Of a DNA stretch of 64,000 nt, positions 52,122 through 60,793 are shown one piece after another; position 1 is the stretch's first letter, and every line of letters begins with the position of its first letter. The position numbers and the translations under genes were made by a program. The notes beneath the pieces are model-generated. The model saw nothing but the letters and a program-made list of their open reading frames with translations. It searched no databases and was not told the DNA's origin. The stretch comes from Myxococcaceae bacterium JPH2. GTDB lineage: Bacteria; Myxococcota; Myxococcia; Myxococcales; Myxococcaceae. The stretch is taken from contig JAEMGR010000020.1 of assembly GCA_016458225.1 (NCBI GenBank), positions 1 to 64,000 on the forward strand, written 5' to 3'.

Positions 52122-53033
52122 CTACGAAGCGGCCACCGCGGCGTGCGCGGGCTCCACGTGCACCACCACGTCCACCACCTGCGGGTAGTTGGCGTGGAGC
52201 TTCTCTTCCACCTGGTCCGCCACCTCGTGGGCCTGGGCCGTGGTGAGGTGCGGATCCACTTCAATCTTCAGGTCGACGTAGACGCTGTCCTCCATGCCGC
52301 GGCTGCGCACGTTGCGGCACGAGCGCACGCCGGCCACGGACAGCGTGTGCTGCGTCACCTCGGCCGGATCCAACCGCACCGTGTCCGAGAGGATGCCCAC
52401 CGCCTGGCGGACGATGCCGTAGGCCACGTAGGCCACGAAGACCATCACCACCAGCGCCACGATTCCGTCCGCGCGCGGGTAGCCCAGCCACACCAGGCCC
52501 AGGGAGATGAGCACCGCGATGGTGACGAACACATCGGACAGGGTGTGGCTCGCGTCCGCGAGCAGCAGGGCGCTCTTGTACTTCTCGCCGTAGTGCCGCT
52601 CCACGCGCGTCACCACCAGGTTGATGACGAGCGTCGCGGCCATCACTCCGGCCATGAGGCCCGTCACCTGCGGATGTCGGTCATGGAGCAGCGAGTCGAG
52701 CGCCATGCGCCCCAGCTCCAGCATGCCGATGCCAATCATCGCGCCGATGCCCAGCGACGCGAGCGCCTCGAACTTGCCGTGCCCGTAGGGGTGGTCCTCG
52801 TCCGCGGGCCGCGAGGCAACCCACATGGCGACGAGGCCCAGCACGTTCGAGCCGCCGTCGATGAACGAGTGCAGTCCGTCCGCGGTGACGGAGGCGGATT
52901 GCGACAGCAGGCCGAAGCCGAGCTTGGCGGCGGCGACAATCCAGTTGGCCACGAGGATGGCCAGCAGGACGATGCGGACGTTCCGATTGCGCTCCTGGAG
53001 CGCGAGGGTGCGGTCTGTCGCGGGGGTGTTCAC
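52122..53033 (-). CDS. Cation diffusion facilitator (CDF) metal transporter
   Basis: 303 aa, GTG start at 53033. Six membrane segments at about residues 20-210, with metal-site residues in SVTADGLHSFIDG (TM2) and LADASHTLSDV (TM5). A cytoplasmic C-terminal domain from about 215 (VRSCRNVRSRGMEDSVYVDLKIEVDP) follows. CDF proteins export Zn, Fe, Co or other divalent metals from the cytoplasm in exchange for protons. The HxxxD-type site suggests Zn or Fe, but specificity is not clear. Confidence 0.94.
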   Translation of the reverse strand: MNTPATDRTLALQERNRNVRIVLLAILVANWIVAAAKLGFGLLSQSASVTADGLHSFIDGGSNVLGLVAMWVASRPADEDHPYGHGKFEALASLGIGAMIGIGMLELGRMALDSLLHDRHPQVTGLMAGVMAATLVINLVVTRVERHYGEKYKSALLLADASHTLSDVFVTIAVLISLGLVWLGYPRADGIVALVVMVFVAYVAYGIVRQAVGILSDTVRLDPAEVTQHTLSVAGVRSCRNVRSRGMEDSVYVDLKIEVDPHLTTAQAHEVADQVEEKLHANYPQVVDVVVHVEPAHAAVAAS

Positions 53034-53112
53034 GCCCGTGACGCTAGTGCCGTCGCGGCGCTGGCGCGAAGGGCAAAGTCACGCGGCGCGCGGACTCAGT
53101 TGGGCTCTCGCT

Positions 53113-54363
53113 TCAGTTGGGCTCGCGGAAGAGGCGCATGCGCGGGCCGCCGCCCATCTCGAGGAAGAATCCGAACTGGAAGCGCACCGTCGCGTCCTGG
53201 CCCAGCAGGCCCGACGGCGGGTTGGGGAAGGGCTGCGCCCGCTTGAACGAGGACACGGCCTCCATGTCCAGGAACTCCAGGCCGCTGCTCTTGTCCACCT
53301 GGATGTCCTTCACCTGGCCCTTCTCGTCCAGGGTGATGCTCAAGAGCGTGTAGCGATCCTTGCCCGAGTAGGTGTTTCCCGTCGGATCGCGCATCTGCAT
53401 CTGCTGGTTGGGGTTCCAGTGCATCCCCACGCTCTGCTTCACGCGGTTGAAGAAGCTCGCGTACTTCCACTCGCGCGTGTTGAGCATCGTGCCGTCGCCC
53501 TCGTCCACGTCGCGCAGGTTGTCGTTGGGGGCCGCTCCAATCACGCGGTCCATGGCCGCCTGTGACGGCATCAGCGCCTGCATGCCCGGCGAGCCGAGCC
53601 GCCCCTGCGAACCCTCCTGGTTGTCCTCGCCCTCACCGGCCTGGATGCGCAGGCGCTTGGCGTTGCCCACCATCGCGTCGCTGCCGTTCTGGTTCTCCAC
53701 CGTGACGCCGGGGCCCGGCGAGGTGGGGTCCGTCTTCACCGCCACCTCTTGCTTGCGGCGCGTGTCGGGAACCTCGAAGGTGGGCTTGCGGCCACCTTTG
53801 GCCAGGGGACGGTCATCCGAGCCCAGGCCGTTGTTTCCACTGAGGCGCGGGGCCTGCATCTGCTCCTGGGGCAGGCCCTTCTGCTCCTGCGGCGCCGTGC
53901 GCTGGGGCATGGCGTTCCGGTAGAAGGGCGTCTGCTCGCGGGAGCGCGTCTCCTTCTTGACGGTGTTGTCGTGCTCCGCCAGGTACTTCGCGTCGTCGGG
54001 CCGCTGCTCGTTGCCCGGCGCGGTGTCCACGACCTGGCCCTTGGGCTTCGTGTCCTCGTCGGGCTTCTTCTCGTCCTTCTTCGTCTGGGAGCGAGGCCGC
54101 TCCGCCACCTGCGACTGGGGCGACGTCTGCCCCCGGTTCTTCGCCCACTCGCTGGAGGTGAGGGGACGGACGTTCACGGAGGTGGGACGCCGCACGGTCG
54201 CCCGCTCGCTCGCCGGCAGGTTCACCTGCACGTACGACAGCAGCACGAGCAGGCCCACGAACGCGACGTGGCCCAGCAGTGCCAGGAGGAGCGACAGCAG
54301 GAACCGGTTCGAGTTCCTCCGCCTGCGGCGCTCGCGCCAATCTGTCGATGAACCCTGGGCCAC
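53113..54363 (-). CDS. TonB-type protein with C-terminal TonB domain
   Basis: 416 aa. One N-terminal membrane helix (FLLSLLLALLGHVAFVGLLVLLSYV) anchors it in the inner membrane. A long polar, Pro/Glu/Lys-rich periplasmic region follows (about 60-320). The last 90 residues (YTLLSITLDEKGQVKDIQVDKSSGLEFLD and AVSSFKRAQPFPNPP) match a TonB C-terminal domain. Such proteins transmit energy to outer-membrane receptors, but this gene has no adjacent exbB or exbD. It could equally be a TonB-fold motility or envelope protein. Confidence 0.8.
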   Translation of the reverse strand: MAQGSSTDWRERRRRRNSNRFLLSLLLALLGHVAFVGLLVLLSYVQVNLPASERATVRRPTSVNVRPLTSSEWAKNRGQTSPQSQVAERPRSQTKKDEKKPDEDTKPKGQVVDTAPGNEQRPDDAKYLAEHDNTVKKETRSREQTPFYRNAMPQRTAPQEQKGLPQEQMQAPRLSGNNGLGSDDRPLAKGGRKPTFEVPDTRRKQEVAVKTDPTSPGPGVTVENQNGSDAMVGNAKRLRIQAGEGEDNQEGSQGRLGSPGMQALMPSQAAMDRVIGAAPNDNLRDVDEGDGTMLNTREWKYASFFNRVKQSVGMHWNPNQQMQMRDPTGNTYSGKDRYTLLSITLDEKGQVKDIQVDKSSGLEFLDMEAVSSFKRAQPFPNPPSGLLGQDATVRFQFGFFLEMGGGPRMRLFREPN

Positions 54364-54486
54364 GGTGGGATGATAAACCTCCGAGCCGGCGCGCTATGCC
54401 CGAACGTGCGCCCGACGACACGCGATGGGGTCAGCGCCGCGCGAATCCTGAGGGCGCGCGAGCCGTCCCGATGAAATCAGATGAAA

Positions 54487-56268
54487 TCAATAGATGGGGG
54501 CGACCTCGGCCCCGTTGAAGTAGTGGCGCAGGATGTCCCGGTAGCGCTGCCCGGCCTCTGCCCGGCCAATGGCCCCAGTCTGGCACATCCCCACGCCGTG
54601 TCCCCATCCTCCGCCGCGGAACAGCCACCCCGTCAGCTGGCCCTCGGCGCCTCGCTCCTCCTCCACCGTGGCCATGGTGCTGTTGAGCATCCCCAGCAGC
54701 CGGCGGATGTTCAGCTCGCCGCGCACCTGCGTGGTGCCCCGCGCGCCCGCCACGGTCAGCACGCGCGCCCGGCCGGACACGCCGCGCTCGGAAAGTCCGA
54801 GGGCCCGCACCGGCCCCACGCCCAGCCGCTCCGTGAGGGCGTCCATTTGCGCCGCGGAGAAGCGCTTTTCCCAGCGGTACTTGCTGGGCTGCGCGAAGCT
54901 GGACAGTCGGCACGCGGTGGGCAGGTCGGTCGCGGACAGCCACGCCCCCAGTGAAGCGGGCGTCGGGCGTCCCTCCATGGGCCCGAGCACGTCCGGTCGG
55001 CCGCGCAGGCTGGGATCCGGAGGGCCGCCCCACACCACGTCGTTGTCCTCGGTGTGTCCACCGCACACGGCGCTGTACACCGAGTCCACCAGCCGGCCCT
55101 CCGCGCTGAACAGGGCCTCGCCCCGCGTGGCCTCCACGGCCGCCGTGGTGCTGGCCGCCTCGCCCGTGCGCCCGCGGTACACCGCGCAGTGCTGCTCCGA
55201 GCAGAGCAGGTACGGATCCGCCAGGTGCTTGATGCCCACCTTCGCCAGCACCTCGCCCCGCGCGGTGACGGCCTGGGCCTTGAGCGCCTCCGGGTGCGCG
55301 CGGGCGAAGATCTCCGAGGGCACCAGCCCCTTGAGCAGGTCCTCCAGCGGCACCACGTTGACCACGGCCAGCTTGCCCTCGCGGTCCACCACGAACTGGA
55401 GCGCGCCCCGGAAGCTGCGGTCCTCGAAGGCGTGGAAGTCGTAGCCCACGCCGTACTCCACCTGCCGCACGTCGAAGCCCTCGCCGTCGGGCGTCTCCGC
55501 GTCCAGGCGGTCCTGCGCCAGCCCCACCACGTTGCCTTGCTCGTCCTTCACCTCGAGGATGGCGCGCGCCGGGCGGTGCACCTCTTCGAACAGGACGGTC
55601 CGGGTGGCGTAGCGACGCAGCAGCTCCGCCTGCCGCTCGGCCGCGGCCTCGGAGGAGAGGGCCTCCTCCGTGAGCAGCAGGTAGCGCCGGTTGTCGATGA
55701 CCTTGCCCGCGATGCCGTACACCGAGCCGAGCACATGCGTGCGGACCGCCAGCCCGCGCGCGCGCCACTCGGCCTGCATCGCCGCCAGCCCCTCCTTGTC
55801 CGAGAATCGGAACTCGCCCAGCTGCACGCGCGCGGTGACCTTCGCGGGTTCCCCTTGCGTCGCCCGGACCGACCATCGCGTCCCAGCGGGCGCATCCAGC
55901 ACCTTGTCCTCCGGGCCTCCGAAGCGCAGCCGCATCCGACTGCGCGGCGAGAACGTCACCTCACTGCGTCCCTCCATCAGCTTCACGGGGACGCGCGGCT
56001 CACCGCCGCGGAAGTCCAGGCGCTTGAGTTCCATGGGCCCCGGCAGTCCCAGGGACAGGTCCTGCGCGGGCTCGGGGGCGGGGGGCTGCGCTTCCGGCGC
56101 CGGCGGGCTGGGCTCGGGAGCTTGCTCGGCCACGGGGGGCTGCGCCTGGGGAGCAGGGAGGGGCGCGGGCGTTGGAGCTTCGGGAACGGGCGCCGGCCGC
56201 GGCGTGGCGCAGGCGGCGAACAACAGGACGAGCAGGAGTGGGCCGGCGGTTCTCACGGGGGGCGACAC
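54487..56268 (-). CDS. SpoIID/LytB-domain lipoprotein
   Basis: 593 aa from the GTG at 56268 (GGGGG 6 bases upstream); a GTG at 56295 or 56256 is also possible. The signal LLLVLLFAAC ends in a lipobox. A long Pro/Ala/Gln-rich linker (residues of about 20-80) follows, then beta-rich regions, then the SpoIID domain with VNVVPLEDLLKGLVPSEI, AVTARGEVLAKV and a late GGGWGHGVGMCQTGA. SpoIID cleaves glycan strands in spore-forming Firmicutes; in myxobacteria such proteins might act on peptidoglycan in envelope remodelling or sporulation. It is upstream of the TonB-type gene. Confidence 0.9.
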   Translation of the reverse strand: MSPPVRTAGPLLLVLLFAACATPRPAPVPEAPTPAPLPAPQAQPPVAEQAPEPSPPAPEAQPPAPEPAQDLSLGLPGPMELKRLDFRGGEPRVPVKLMEGRSEVTFSPRSRMRLRFGGPEDKVLDAPAGTRWSVRATQGEPAKVTARVQLGEFRFSDKEGLAAMQAEWRARGLAVRTHVLGSVYGIAGKVIDNRRYLLLTEEALSSEAAAERQAELLRRYATRTVLFEEVHRPARAILEVKDEQGNVVGLAQDRLDAETPDGEGFDVRQVEYGVGYDFHAFEDRSFRGALQFVVDREGKLAVVNVVPLEDLLKGLVPSEIFARAHPEALKAQAVTARGEVLAKVGIKHLADPYLLCSEQHCAVYRGRTGEAASTTAAVEATRGEALFSAEGRLVDSVYSAVCGGHTEDNDVVWGGPPDPSLRGRPDVLGPMEGRPTPASLGAWLSATDLPTACRLSSFAQPSKYRWEKRFSAAQMDALTERLGVGPVRALGLSERGVSGRARVLTVAGARGTTQVRGELNIRRLLGMLNSTMATVEEERGAEGQLTGWLFRGGGWGHGVGMCQTGAIGRAEAGQRYRDILRHYFNGAEVAPIY

Positions 56269-56320
56269 CGTAGCCCCCACGGGTCCAGGCGTCACGGACA
56301 GGCAGGCTCGGAAACGACAA

Positions 56321-56355
56321 CGGCCCGATGCGGCTTGGAAGTCCGCATCGGGCCG
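56321..56355 (-). terminator. Terminator of tRNA-Cys
   Basis: CGGCCCGATGCGG (56321-56333) pairs perfectly over 13 bp with CCGCATCGGGCCG (56343-56355), with a 9-base loop. On the minus strand it begins 7 bases after the tRNA 3' end and is followed by TTGTCGTTTCC. Confidence 0.8.
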
Positions 56356-56362
56356 GGTCGGA

Positions 56363-56434
56363 AGGCGCCACCCGGATTCGAACCGGGGAATGAGGGTTTT
56401 GCAGACCCTTGCCTTACCACTTGGCTATGGCGCC
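56363..56434 (-). tRNA. tRNA-Cys (GCA anticodon)
   Basis: 72-base cloverleaf. Acceptor arms GGCGCCA and TGGCGCC pair fully. The D-arm has GCC with GGC, the anticodon stem AGGGT with ACCCT surrounds CTGCAAA with GCA at its centre, and the T-arm has CCCGG TTCGAAT CCGGG. Discriminator base is T. CCA is not encoded. Confidence 0.97.
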
Positions 56435-56570
56435 ATGAGTCGGTGGGGCCGGCTTTATACGCAGCCCCCCACCATCGGGTCAAGGAAGCAACTGCGTCCG
56501 GGTGCGGGCCTGGCCCCGGTACCATGGGGAGCGGGCGCGAGGCTCGCGTCCACCCGGGAAAGGGACCGCG

Positions 56571-57722
56571 ATGCTGCACGGGCAGGGATTGTTCCAGGAA
56601 GAGCACGAGGCCTTTCGTCGCACCGTGCGCGCAGTGGTGGAGAAGGAGCTGCGGCCCTTCGCGCAGGAGTGGGAGGCGAAGGAGGAGTTTCCCCGCGAGC
56701 TGTTCCGTCGCTTCGGCGAGCTGGGCTTCCTGGGGCTGAAGTACCCCGAGGCCTACGGTGGCTCGGCCGCGGGCGAACTCTACGAGGCGGTGCTGCTGGA
56801 GGAGCTGGGCCGGTGCGGCTCGGGCGGCGTGTCCGCGGGGCTCGGCGCGCAGTTCACGATTTCGACCGGACCGCTGCACCTGTTTGGCACCGAGGCCCAG
56901 AAGCACCGCTGGCTGGCGCCTGCCATCCGAGGCGAGAAGGTCGGGGCGCTGGGCATCACCGAGCCGGACGCGGGCTCGGACGTGGCGGGCATCCGCACCA
57001 CCGCGCACCGGGACGGCGACCACTACGTCATCAACGGCTCGAAGACGTACATCACCAACGGCGTGCGCGCGGACTTCGTCGTCCTCGCGGTCAAGACGGA
57101 TCCCTCGCGTGGGCACAAGGGCCTGTCCATGGTGGTGGTGGAGAAGGGGACGCCCGGCTTCTCCGTGGGGCGGAAGCTCCAGAAGCTGGGGTGGCGGGCC
57201 TCGGACACCGCCGAGCTCTTCTTCGAGGAGTGCCGCGTGCCCGCCGAGAACCTGCTGGGCGTCGAGGGGCAGGGCTTCTCGCAGATCATCGGCAACTTCC
57301 AGTGGGAGCGCCTGTCCCTCGCCCTGGGCGCGGTGGGCGCCATGGACGACATGCTGGAGACCGCGCTGGAGCACGTGAAGCAGCGGCGTGCCTTTGGCCA
57401 GACGCTCAGCGGCTTCCAGGTGGTGCGCCACAAGCTCGCGGAGCTGTTCACCTCCAGGGAGTGCGCGCGCCAGCTCACCTACCATGCGCTTCGACTTCAC
57501 CTCGCCGGCGAGTACGCCGTGGCGCAGACGTCCATGGCGAAGAAGGTCGCCACCGAGACGTGCTGTCGCGTGGCCGACGAGTGTCTCCAACTGCACGGAG
57601 GCGCCGGCTACATGATGGAGTACGACATCCAGCGTCACTGGCGGGATGCGCGGCTGGGGCCCATTGGCGGAGGAACGAGCGAGGTGATGAACGAGATCAT
57701 CGCCAAGCAGCTCGGCCTCTGA
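56571..57722 (+). CDS. Acyl-CoA dehydrogenase
   Basis: 383 aa from the ATG at 56571 (GGGAAAGGGA upstream). FAD-dependent alpha,beta-dehydrogenation of acyl-CoA. LGITEPDAGSDVAGI, YVINGSKTYITNG and a catalytic base region typical of ACADs (QLHGGAGYMMEYDIQRHWRDAR and IGGGTSEVMNEIIAKQL) are visible. Electrons go to ETF. It could act in fatty-acid or branched-chain amino-acid breakdown; the chain length is not readable. Confidence 0.94.
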   Translation: MLHGQGLFQEEHEAFRRTVRAVVEKELRPFAQEWEAKEEFPRELFRRFGELGFLGLKYPEAYGGSAAGELYEAVLLEELGRCGSGGVSAGLGAQFTISTGPLHLFGTEAQKHRWLAPAIRGEKVGALGITEPDAGSDVAGIRTTAHRDGDHYVINGSKTYITNGVRADFVVLAVKTDPSRGHKGLSMVVVEKGTPGFSVGRKLQKLGWRASDTAELFFEECRVPAENLLGVEGQGFSQIIGNFQWERLSLALGAVGAMDDMLETALEHVKQRRAFGQTLSGFQVVRHKLAELFTSRECARQLTYHALRLHLAGEYAVAQTSMAKKVATETCCRVADECLQLHGGAGYMMEYDIQRHWRDARLGPIGGGTSEVMNEIIAKQLGL

Positions 57723-57806
57723 GGCGCGCCTCCCGCCCTCGGGGGTGGGACGGGCAGGCGGGCGGACAGGAACAAAGGACCGACGCTCCGGGTTGCTCCG
57801 CGAGGG

Positions 57807-58178
57807 ATGACACCACGCGGAGGCTTCGTGGAGCCCACCATCATCATCGACGAGTTGTATGCCCGCCTCGGGGACGAGGACGTCCTCGTCCTCGACTGCC
57901 GAGGCGCGGAGGACTGGGCTCGCTTCGAGTCCCAGATTCCCGGCGCGCTGCGGATGACCGCCGCGGAGATTGCCGTCGATCTGGAGATCCTCCCGGACGA
58001 CGAGCTCATCGTCCTCTGTGGCTGCGCCGAGGATGGCGCGGATACCTGGGAACTCTGTCGATTGCTGCGCGCCCGTGGTCGCGACGCGGTGTGTCTGTCG
58101 GGAGGACTGCTGGCGTGGATGGGCGCCGGCTACCCCACCGAGCGCCACCCGGCCGCGTCTTCCTCCGCGCATCCGTGA
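57807..58178 (+). CDS. Rhodanese-like sulfurtransferase domain protein
   Basis: 123 aa. VLVLDCRGAEDWARFESQIPGAL and IVLCGCAEDGADTWELCRLL with GLLAWMGAGYP match a single rhodanese domain. The active-site loop has CGCAEDG with Cys at 71 and 73. It may transfer sulfur or sense it. It lies between an acyl-CoA dehydrogenase gene and asd on the same strand. Confidence 0.85.
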   Translation: MTPRGGFVEPTIIIDELYARLGDEDVLVLDCRGAEDWARFESQIPGALRMTAAEIAVDLEILPDDELIVLCGCAEDGADTWELCRLLRARGRDAVCLSGGLLAWMGAGYPTERHPAASSSAHP

Positions 58179-58247
58179 CGAGCGGATGCAGCGCGTCGTG
58201 AAAGGGTGTATGCAGCGGCCGACCGCCCCCCCTGGAGAACCCTGAAC

Positions 58248-59336
58248 ATGGCCAAGCTGCGCGCTGTCCTCATTGGCGCCACCGGACTCGCGGGTCAGCA
58301 GTTCATCGCTGGCCTGAAGAACCACCCCTTCATCGAGCTTGCGGGCCTCGCCGCGTCCCCGCGCTCCGCGGGGAAGACATACGTGGAGGCGCTGCGCACC
58401 GCCAACGGGATGACGGCGTGGTTCATCTCCGAGCCGTTGTCGCCCGAGATCGCGGGCATGAAGGTCATGAGCGGTGACGCGGTCCAGGCGAAGGACTTCG
58501 ACCTCGCCTTCTCCGCCGTCGAGGCAGATGTCGCTCGGGAGCTGGAGCCGCGCCTCGCCCGGGACATCCCGGTCATCTCCGCCGCGAGCGCGTTCCGCTA
58601 CGACGACGACGTGCCGCTGCTGCTGCCGCCCATCAACGCCGCGCACGCGCCCCTGATCCGCGAGCAGCAGAAGCGCCGCGGCTGGAAGGGCTTCATCGCG
58701 CCGATGCCCAACTGCACCACCACGGGTCTGGCCGTCACGCTCGCGCCGCTCATCGAGCGCTTCGGCGTGAAGGCCGTGTTGATGACCAGCCTCCAGGCGA
58801 TCTCGGGCGCCGGTCGCTCCCCGGGTGTCATCGGCATGGACATCCTCGACAACGTCATCCCCTACATCCCGAAGGAGGAGGGGAAGGTCGAGGTGGAGAC
58901 GAAGAAGATCCTCGGAGCGCTGCGTCCGGATGGTGCCGCGCTGTCGCCGCACGACGTGCGCGTCTCCTGCACGTGCACCCGCGTGGCCGTGCTCGAGGGC
59001 CACACCGAGTCTGTCTTCGTCTCGCTCGGGAAGAAGGCGAGCGTCGAAGAGGTCGTCCAGGCCATGCGCGAGTGGAAGGGCGTGGAGGTGTCGCGCGACC
59101 TGCCTTCCGCGCCGCCGCGCTGGATCCATGTCCACGATGACCCGTTCCGCCCCCAGCCCCGGTTGGACCGCGACGTGTACGGTGGCATGACCACCAGCGT
59201 CGGGCGCGTGCGCGAAGATGGTGTGCTGGAGAACGGCATCAAGTACGTGCTCGTCTCCCACAACACGAAGATGGGTGCCGCCTGCGGCGCCATCCTCGCC
59301 GCCGAAATGCTGCGTGCCCAGGGATTGCTGGGCTGA
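58248..59336 (+). CDS. asd: Aspartate-semialdehyde dehydrogenase
   Basis: 362 aa from the ATG at 58248 (CTGGAGAA upstream). The Rossmann motif GATGLAGQQF is at the start. The catalytic Cys near residue 156 is in APMPNCTTTGLA, with a GHTESVF His and substrate-binding Arg region. The arrangement is closer to the archaeal/fungal-type ASADH than to the E. coli enzyme. It reduces aspartyl phosphate to the semialdehyde, feeding lysine, threonine and methionine. It is likely its own unit. Confidence 0.95.
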   Translation: MAKLRAVLIGATGLAGQQFIAGLKNHPFIELAGLAASPRSAGKTYVEALRTANGMTAWFISEPLSPEIAGMKVMSGDAVQAKDFDLAFSAVEADVARELEPRLARDIPVISAASAFRYDDDVPLLLPPINAAHAPLIREQQKRRGWKGFIAPMPNCTTTGLAVTLAPLIERFGVKAVLMTSLQAISGAGRSPGVIGMDILDNVIPYIPKEEGKVEVETKKILGALRPDGAALSPHDVRVSCTCTRVAVLEGHTESVFVSLGKKASVEEVVQAMREWKGVEVSRDLPSAPPRWIHVHDDPFRPQPRLDRDVYGGMTTSVGRVREDGVLENGIKYVLVSHNTKMGAACGAILAAEMLRAQGLLG

Positions 59337-59448
59337 GCGAGTCGCGTGCATGGCTCGCCCCCCAGATTCCGGGTGTCAGCCTCAGTGCAAACGGTCTAAT
59401 CTGCGCGCCTACGGACGCGCTGTAATCCGCTTTTAAGAGGAGTTCTCA

Positions 59449-59784
59449 ATGGCCTACGTCGTCGCCGAGCCATGCATCAAGTGCAAGTACACCGACTGTG
59501 TCGAGGTGTGCCCGGTCAACTGCTTCTATGAGGGTGCCAACTTCCTGGTAATCCACCCGGACGAGTGCATTGACTGCGGCGCCTGCGAGCCGGTGTGCCC
59601 CACCAAGGCCATCTTCCCGGAGACGGAGCTGCCCGCGAAGTGGGGGGAGTACAAGAAGCTCAACGCCGACTTCTCGGGCTCGTGGCCCAACATCACCGAG
59701 AAGAAGGACGCGCTGCCCGAGGCCGAGGACTTCAAGACCAAGGAAGGCAAGCGCTCCGAGCTGGATCCGAAGCCGGGTCACTGA
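59449..59784 (+). CDS. fdxA: Seven-iron ferredoxin
   Basis: 111 aa, AGGAG 9 bases upstream of the [21 protein letters not shown] and [17 protein letters not shown] supply the cysteines for the [3Fe-4S] and [4Fe-4S] clusters. A C-terminal extension of about 50 residues ([18 protein letters not shown]) is typical of the FdxA type. It carries electrons at low potential in the cytoplasm. The stop is followed by a terminator-like hairpin. Confidence 0.96.
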   Translation: MAYVVAEPCIKCKYTDCVEVCPVNCFYEGANFLVIHPDECIDCGACEPVCPTKAIFPETELPAKWGEYKKLNADFSGSWPNITEKKDALPEAEDFKTKEGKRSELDPKPGH

Positions 59785-59810
59785 GCGACCTTCCTTCGAG
59801 GTTCCAAACA

Positions 59811-59842
59811 AAGGCCCTTGCGCCCCACGGTGCGAGGGCCTT
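59811..59842 (+). terminator. Terminator-like hairpin after fdxA
   Basis: AAGGCCCTTGCG (59811-59822) and GCGAGGGCCTT (59832-59842) pair over about 11 bp with wobble positions, 26 bases after the fdxA stop. The following sequence TGCTCATTG has few Ts. Confidence 0.55.
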
Positions 59843-59870
59843 GCTCATTGTGGGCTCACGTCTCGGCTGC

Positions 59871-60674
59871 TCACGCCGAGCGCACCGTGCACAGCCGCAA
59901 GCCGCGTGCTTCCAGCGCGGTCGTCAGACGCGAGAGGTCCTCATCCGCCAGGGGACGTTGGCGTCCCTGGATGTGGAGCGAGATTTCTCGAGGGCCCGTT
60001 CGCTGCACCTCGACGGTGGCTTCCATCGCGCCTCGCAAGCTGAGGCTGAGTGCGGGCCGCTGGGCCTTCACGAGGACCTCGATTCGCTCAATCAACGCGA
60101 GGGCGGCTTCGGCCCGAGTGGGCGCCTCGATGACCGCCTCCGCTTGCGTCGAAGGCGCCTTGTTCGCGGCTGTGACGGGGACCTCGCTTGATGGCGGGCG
60201 CACCGGGGCCGGACTGGTGTGAGTGGACGCGTCCCCATCGCCGCGTGGGCTCGGGTTTCGGAGGGCCGGGGACTCAGGAAGAGCTCGCCGCAGCTCTTTC
60301 TCGATGAACTCCGAAAGGCGCTGGTCGCTGTGCTGTTGACCCGCCACGTGTGCCTCGCCGCGCACCGTGCTCAATCGATGGGCCTCGACGTGCATTGACT
60401 GCCGGGCCTGTCCAAGCGCCGCGGTGCTCCCGAGCGCGAACGCGCTCCGCTGGGTCGCGACGAGTGTTCCGATGGGCCTGGCGATGGCCGGTGCCAGGGC
60501 GCGAGGTGGAGCACTGTCCGGTTTCTTGAGCCCACGCATCGAGGCGTCGCCGGGCGGCGAGGGCGCTCGTGGAAGAGGGGGACGGCGCGGGTCGGCGCGC
60601 TGGAGCACTTCGCGGAAGCGCTCGGAGTTCGTTGCGGACTCGCGAGAGGGGGCGTCGGGGCCTTCGACCTTCAT
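59871..60674 (-). CDS. Uncharacterised cytoplasmic protein
   Basis: 267 aa, no signal or membrane helix. The N-terminal two-thirds is low-complexity and charged, with Pro/Ala/Arg clusters. The last 90 residues contain VKAQRPALSLSLRGAMEATVE and EISLHIQGRQRPLADEDLS, which loosely resembles the needle-length/hook-length regulator (SctP or FliK) C-terminus of type III secretion systems. No type III gene is nearby, so I give no function. Confidence 0.5.
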   Translation of the reverse strand: MKVEGPDAPSRESATNSERFREVLQRADPRRPPLPRAPSPPGDASMRGLKKPDSAPPRALAPAIARPIGTLVATQRSAFALGSTAALGQARQSMHVEAHRLSTVRGEAHVAGQQHSDQRLSEFIEKELRRALPESPALRNPSPRGDGDASTHTSPAPVRPPSSEVPVTAANKAPSTQAEAVIEAPTRAEAALALIERIEVLVKAQRPALSLSLRGAMEATVEVQRTGPREISLHIQGRQRPLADEDLSRLTTALEARGLRLCTVRSA

Positions 60675-60793
60675 GTCATGCCTCGTGGTGGGAGCGCACG
60701 AGACAGAGCAGGTGACGTGCCACGAACGCCCCCACGGACCGAGGCGGCGGCGAGTGCGCGCAGCGGGACGGGCGTCCCGCCGAGAGATGCGCC

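Noticed and set aside
56292-59351. A 1019-codon minus-strand frame opposite the acyl-CoA dehydrogenase, rhodanese and asd genes and across the tRNA
   Set aside because: It includes the tRNA-Cys and shows no protein family features.
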